DNA of 15,925 nt from contig CAZOMM010000047.1 of the NCBI GenBank assembly GCA_964581165.1, positions 1-15,925 of the forward strand. The letters are read 5' to 3'. The stretch's first letter is position 1. Each line of letters begins with the position of its first letter. This document shows, one piece after another, positions 13,718 to 15,925 of this stretch. Position numbers and translations under genes: made by a program. Source of the stretch: CAZPAN01 sp964581165. Its GTDB lineage: Bacteria > Actinomycetota > Coriobacteriia > Coriobacteriales > CADBOM01. Under the pieces are notes generated by a model that made no database searches, was not told where the DNA came from, and was given only the letters and a program-made list of their open reading frames with translations.

Positions 13718-14650
13718 ATGGTAGATAAAAATCGTCCAACCTCGGCTATATATGCAGGCTTAGATGATGACAGCAACTCTACAAACTCTACAGCTGCTGT
13801 TTTGTCTGCCGAGCAAGATGATAGTGGTGGAAATGAACAGGGTGATTCACACGGGGGCTCACAGGGTGGCTCATATGGTGATTCACACGGTAGCCCGGAT
13901 GACTCAAACGATCAAAAGCCAAAGAGCAAAGGCAAGCCTACTGCCATCAAGCCTATTGCCATTGCAACTATTGCGATTATGTGCCTAGCTTTAATAGGTG
14001 TGTCTGTCTTTACTTTAATGGGTGGATTTGACTCTACGCAAACAGCACGTGCTGCTCAAGAAGAAGCTACAGGAGAAGAGGGTGCATCTATAAACACAGA
14101 TGAAGATATAAGCGAAATACAATCTAGCGAGACTACTCAATCTAGCGAGACTACTATTGCCGCTACCGAGCAAGATGAGGAACAAGGCAATACTGGTTCA
14201 TCTTCATCTAACAGCAACAGTTCGGGATCGAGTGGGTCAAGCAACAGTTCAGGATCGAGCGGATCGAGCGGATCGAGTGGGTCAACCAGTTCTGCAAGCT
14301 CTTCTAGCTCTTCTAGCTCAGGTAATTCAGGCGAGCAAGCAAACGACTACATAGTCGTTACTGTTTCTATAGATTCTAGTGCTGTGGGTTCTCCTGTTTC
14401 ACTTCTTACAACAGTTAGTCTAGAACCTGGTTCAACTGTTTATGATGCACTGCTTGCAACAGGAATTTCGGTTTCAGCACGCACTTCTGCATTTGGAATA
14501 TATGTTGCAAGTATTGGTGGACTCGCTGAAGACCCATCTCAAGGTATTAATGGCTGGACTTACTACGTAAATGGCGAATATCTAAACACATCTGCAGATA
14601 AGTGTGTTGTAACTGATGGCGATGCTGTTTCGTGGGTTTATGTAACATAA
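13718..14650 (+). CDS. N-terminally anchored DUF4430 protein
   Basis: A 310-residue type II membrane protein. Residues 1-75 are cytoplasmic, polar and without predicted structure, with a four-residue rhythm GDSH-GGSQ-GGSY-GDSH at 42-58. One membrane segment follows (about 79-101, no cleavage site), then a serine/glycine linker of about 100 residues outside the cell, and a C-terminal DUF4430 domain (about 210-310) with GSTVYDALLATGI, GINGWTYYVNGEYLN and VTDGDAVSWVYVT. These are the conserved strands of the transcobalamin-like C-terminal domain. It starts 15 bp after the propeller protein and has only a weak site (AAGAGATG). Sharing the riboswitch transcript, it is a second candidate corrinoid-binding surface protein. 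Topology is opposite to the first. Confidence 0.85.
   Translation: MVDKNRPTSAIYAGLDDDSNSTNSTAAVLSAEQDDSGGNEQGDSHGGSQGGSYGDSHGSPDDSNDQKPKSKGKPTAIKPIAIATIAIMCLALIGVSVFTLMGGFDSTQTARAAQEEATGEEGASINTDEDISEIQSSETTQSSETTIAATEQDEEQGNTGSSSSNSNSSGSSGSSNSSGSSGSSGSSGSTSSASSSSSSSSGNSGEQANDYIVVTVSIDSSAVGSPVSLLTTVSLEPGSTVYDALLATGISVSARTSAFGIYVASIGGLAEDPSQGINGWTYYVNGEYLNTSADKCVVTDGDAVSWVYVT
14120..14280 (+). repeat. Coding tandem repeats in the serine-rich linker
   Basis: A perfect 18-bp tandem pair (CAATCTAGCGAGACTACT at 14120 and 14138) encodes QSSETT twice. A 27-bp imperfect pair starts at 14213 and 14240, and 9-bp GGATCGAGn units start at 14252, 14261 and 14270 (SGSSGSSGS). All periods are multiples of three, so copy changes would alter linker length without frameshift. 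Confidence 0.8.
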
Positions 14651-14680
14651 TGAATAATGCATTAGGCCAGAAACTAGTCT

Positions 14681-15553
14681 ATGAATGAGTCTCGTCCAAA
14701 CGCATTTTCGACATATCACCCAGCAGTAGCATTTTGTTACATAGCATGTGCGTTGTTGATATCTATGGCGACGATGCATCCAGTTTTTTCGATCATCTCA
14801 CTCGTGGGCGCGTTTGTAAGTTCAACTTGCATACGCGGCCTGCGAGCGAGCGTGCGTTCACTGATATGGGCTATACCGCTTATGCTCATAATTACAATTG
14901 CTAATCCTTTGTTTTCTGCTTCTGGTTCTACAGAGCTATTGAGAATTGGCTCCACCGCAATTTACTTGGAATCTTTGATCTACGGATTGTGTTCAGGATG
15001 CATGCTTTCGAGCGTCTTCTTATGGTTTTCGTGCTATTCAGCATGCATGAATAGCGCTAATACAACCTTACTTTTTGGGAACATATTGCCAGTGGTTTCT
15101 CTTATGGTTTCGCAAGTTTTAAGGCTTGTTCCACAATTTGTGAGTCGTGGACGCGACATCGCTGCAGCTCAAGACTCTGTGAGTGCTGCTATGCCTAGGA
15201 CTAAACGTGAAAAAGCCGACGGTCGCTTAAGAATCGTCTCGGTTTTGATGAGCTGGGGTATGGAAGATGGCATCGAGCGAAGCGATGCAATGCGTGCTCG
15301 GGGATATGATTGTGGAGCAAAGCGTACCACATATAAACGCTACCACTTTGCCAAAGCCGATGGTGTTGTTTTGGGTGCGATAGCGCTTCTGGCAGTCGTT
15401 AGTGCTGCTTGTGCAATTGCGATCTGCATGAAATTTACTTTCTATCCAACAATGAGTTCGCTAGAACCTTGGTGGGGATATCTACCTTATGTCGCTTATT
15501 TGGCTATAGCTCCAGCTTTGCAATTCAAGGAGTGGTTGATTTGGAGATCGTAA
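14681..15553 (+). CDS. ecfT: ECF transporter transmembrane subunit (EcfT/CbiQ type)
   Basis: A 290-residue membrane protein that couples the ECF ATPases to a vitamin-specific S component. It has five to six hydrophobic segments and the EcfT coupling-helix signature: SDAMRARGYDCG with Ala-Arg-Gly near residue 206, used to contact the ATPase grooves, preceded by a region rich in R and K (MPRTKREKADGRL). The last membrane segments follow a KRYHFAKADGV stretch. Only a weak ribosome binding site precedes the ATG, 30 bp after the second DUF4430 gene, so translation may be partly coupled. The ECF ATPase gene overlaps its end by 13 bp. Position under a B12 riboswitch suggests the transported vitamin is a corrinoid. 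No S component is present in the visible part. Confidence 0.87.
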   Translation: MNESRPNAFSTYHPAVAFCYIACALLISMATMHPVFSIISLVGAFVSSTCIRGLRASVRSLIWAIPLMLIITIANPLFSASGSTELLRIGSTAIYLESLIYGLCSGCMLSSVFLWFSCYSACMNSANTTLLFGNILPVVSLMVSQVLRLVPQFVSRGRDIAAAQDSVSAAMPRTKREKADGRLRIVSVLMSWGMEDGIERSDAMRARGYDCGAKRTTYKRYHFAKADGVVLGAIALLAVVSAACAIAICMKFTFYPTMSSLEPWWGYLPYVAYLAIAPALQFKEWLIWRS

Positions 15554-15925
15554 AGGTAGACGGATTTTCGTTTGCCTACAATCAAGAAGATGGCGCTGTT
15601 CGAGAAGTCTTGAACGATGTCAGTTTTTCAGTTCGACAGGGCGATTTTTGTGTTTTAGCTGGATCTACTGGATGCGGCAAGACCACTCTTTTACGATCTC
15701 TCAAGCCTGAGCTTAGACCTGTCGGTCAAACTCATGGAAATATCGAAGTAATTGGTAAAAAGCTGCTACAAAACGGTACTGTTCCAACAGAGCGCGAGGG
15801 CGGAATAAGCAAGCTTGAGTCTGCAAGCGCGATTGGCTTTGTTATGCAAGACCCGTCCATGCAAATTGTCTGTGACACAGTCTGGCATGAGCTTGCATTC
15901 GGATTAGAAAATATTGGTATCGAGC
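15541..15925 (+). CDS. ecfA: ECF transporter ATPase, 3' part outside window
   Basis: The first 128 residues of an energy-coupling-factor ATPase; the frame stays open to the window end. An aromatic A-loop candidate is Y13 (FAYNQEDG), Walker A is GSTGCGKT at 41-48, and the Q-loop FVMQDPSMQIVCDTVWHELAFGLEN (Q103) is the diagnostic ECF wording, here split as FVMQDPSMQIV and WHELAFGLEN. I chose TTG 15541 because AAGGAG lies eight bases upstream; GTG 15532 is in frame but would overlap that site. The gene overlaps ecfT by 13 bp, implying translational coupling. Whether one fused or two separate ATPases follow cannot be seen. Confidence 0.88.
   Translation, partial: MEIVKVDGFSFAYNQEDGAVREVLNDVSFSVRQGDFCVLAGSTGCGKTTLLRSLKPELRPVGQTHGNIEVIGKKLLQNGTVPTEREGGISKLESASAIGFVMQDPSMQIVCDTVWHELAFGLENIGIE

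Overview
The window looks like a chromosomal contig from an anaerobic, host-associated actinobacterium, most probably class Coriobacteriia. This placement is tentative. It rests on the gene mix (Tat-exported lipoprotein of a NitT/TauT-type importer, DUF4430 surface proteins next to an ECF transporter), moderate base composition and frequent GTG/TTG starts. A run of exactly 100 N at 1529-1628 marks a scaffold gap, so the piece left of it (yigZ, ferritin) is only presumed adjacent to the rest.

Layout. 1-1403: a YigZ/IMPACT-family protein and a non-haem ferritin on the minus strand, probably co-transcribed. 1633-1708: tRNA-Thr(CGT), minus strand. 1921-2886: a radical SAM enzyme related to BioB/HydE/PylB, minus strand, divergent from a four-gene importer operon at 3135-7352 (permease, ATPase, second permease, Tat lipoprotein). 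The shared 248-bp intergenic region holds a small terminator and CTAATAG-type repeats at a 17-bp pitch. The operon ends at a 17-bp-stem terminator, followed by tandem repeats. 7747-9632: an FtsX/MacB-type exporter pair (permease then ATPase), minus strand. 10045-10572: a BrnT/BrnA toxin-antitoxin pair in which brnT carries a one-base frameshift and brnA is intact.

10865-15925 is the most interesting part. A cobalamin riboswitch precedes, in order: a secreted C-terminally anchored protein with a DUF4430 (transcobalamin C-terminal-like) domain plus a PQQ-like beta-propeller; a second, N-terminally anchored DUF4430 protein; an ECF transporter transmembrane subunit (EcfT/CbiQ type); and an ECF ATPase cut by the window end. 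I read this as a vitamin-B12-repressed corrinoid capture and import locus in which transcobalamin-like domains on the cell surface feed an ECF importer. The domain assignments and riboswitch come from the sequence; the capture role is inference.

A second theme is the number of short, degenerate tandem duplications (14, 18, 22, 26, 31, 39 and 52 bp periods) at gene ends and between genes. One of them duplicates a complete ribosome binding site plus start codon in front of the importer ATPase.
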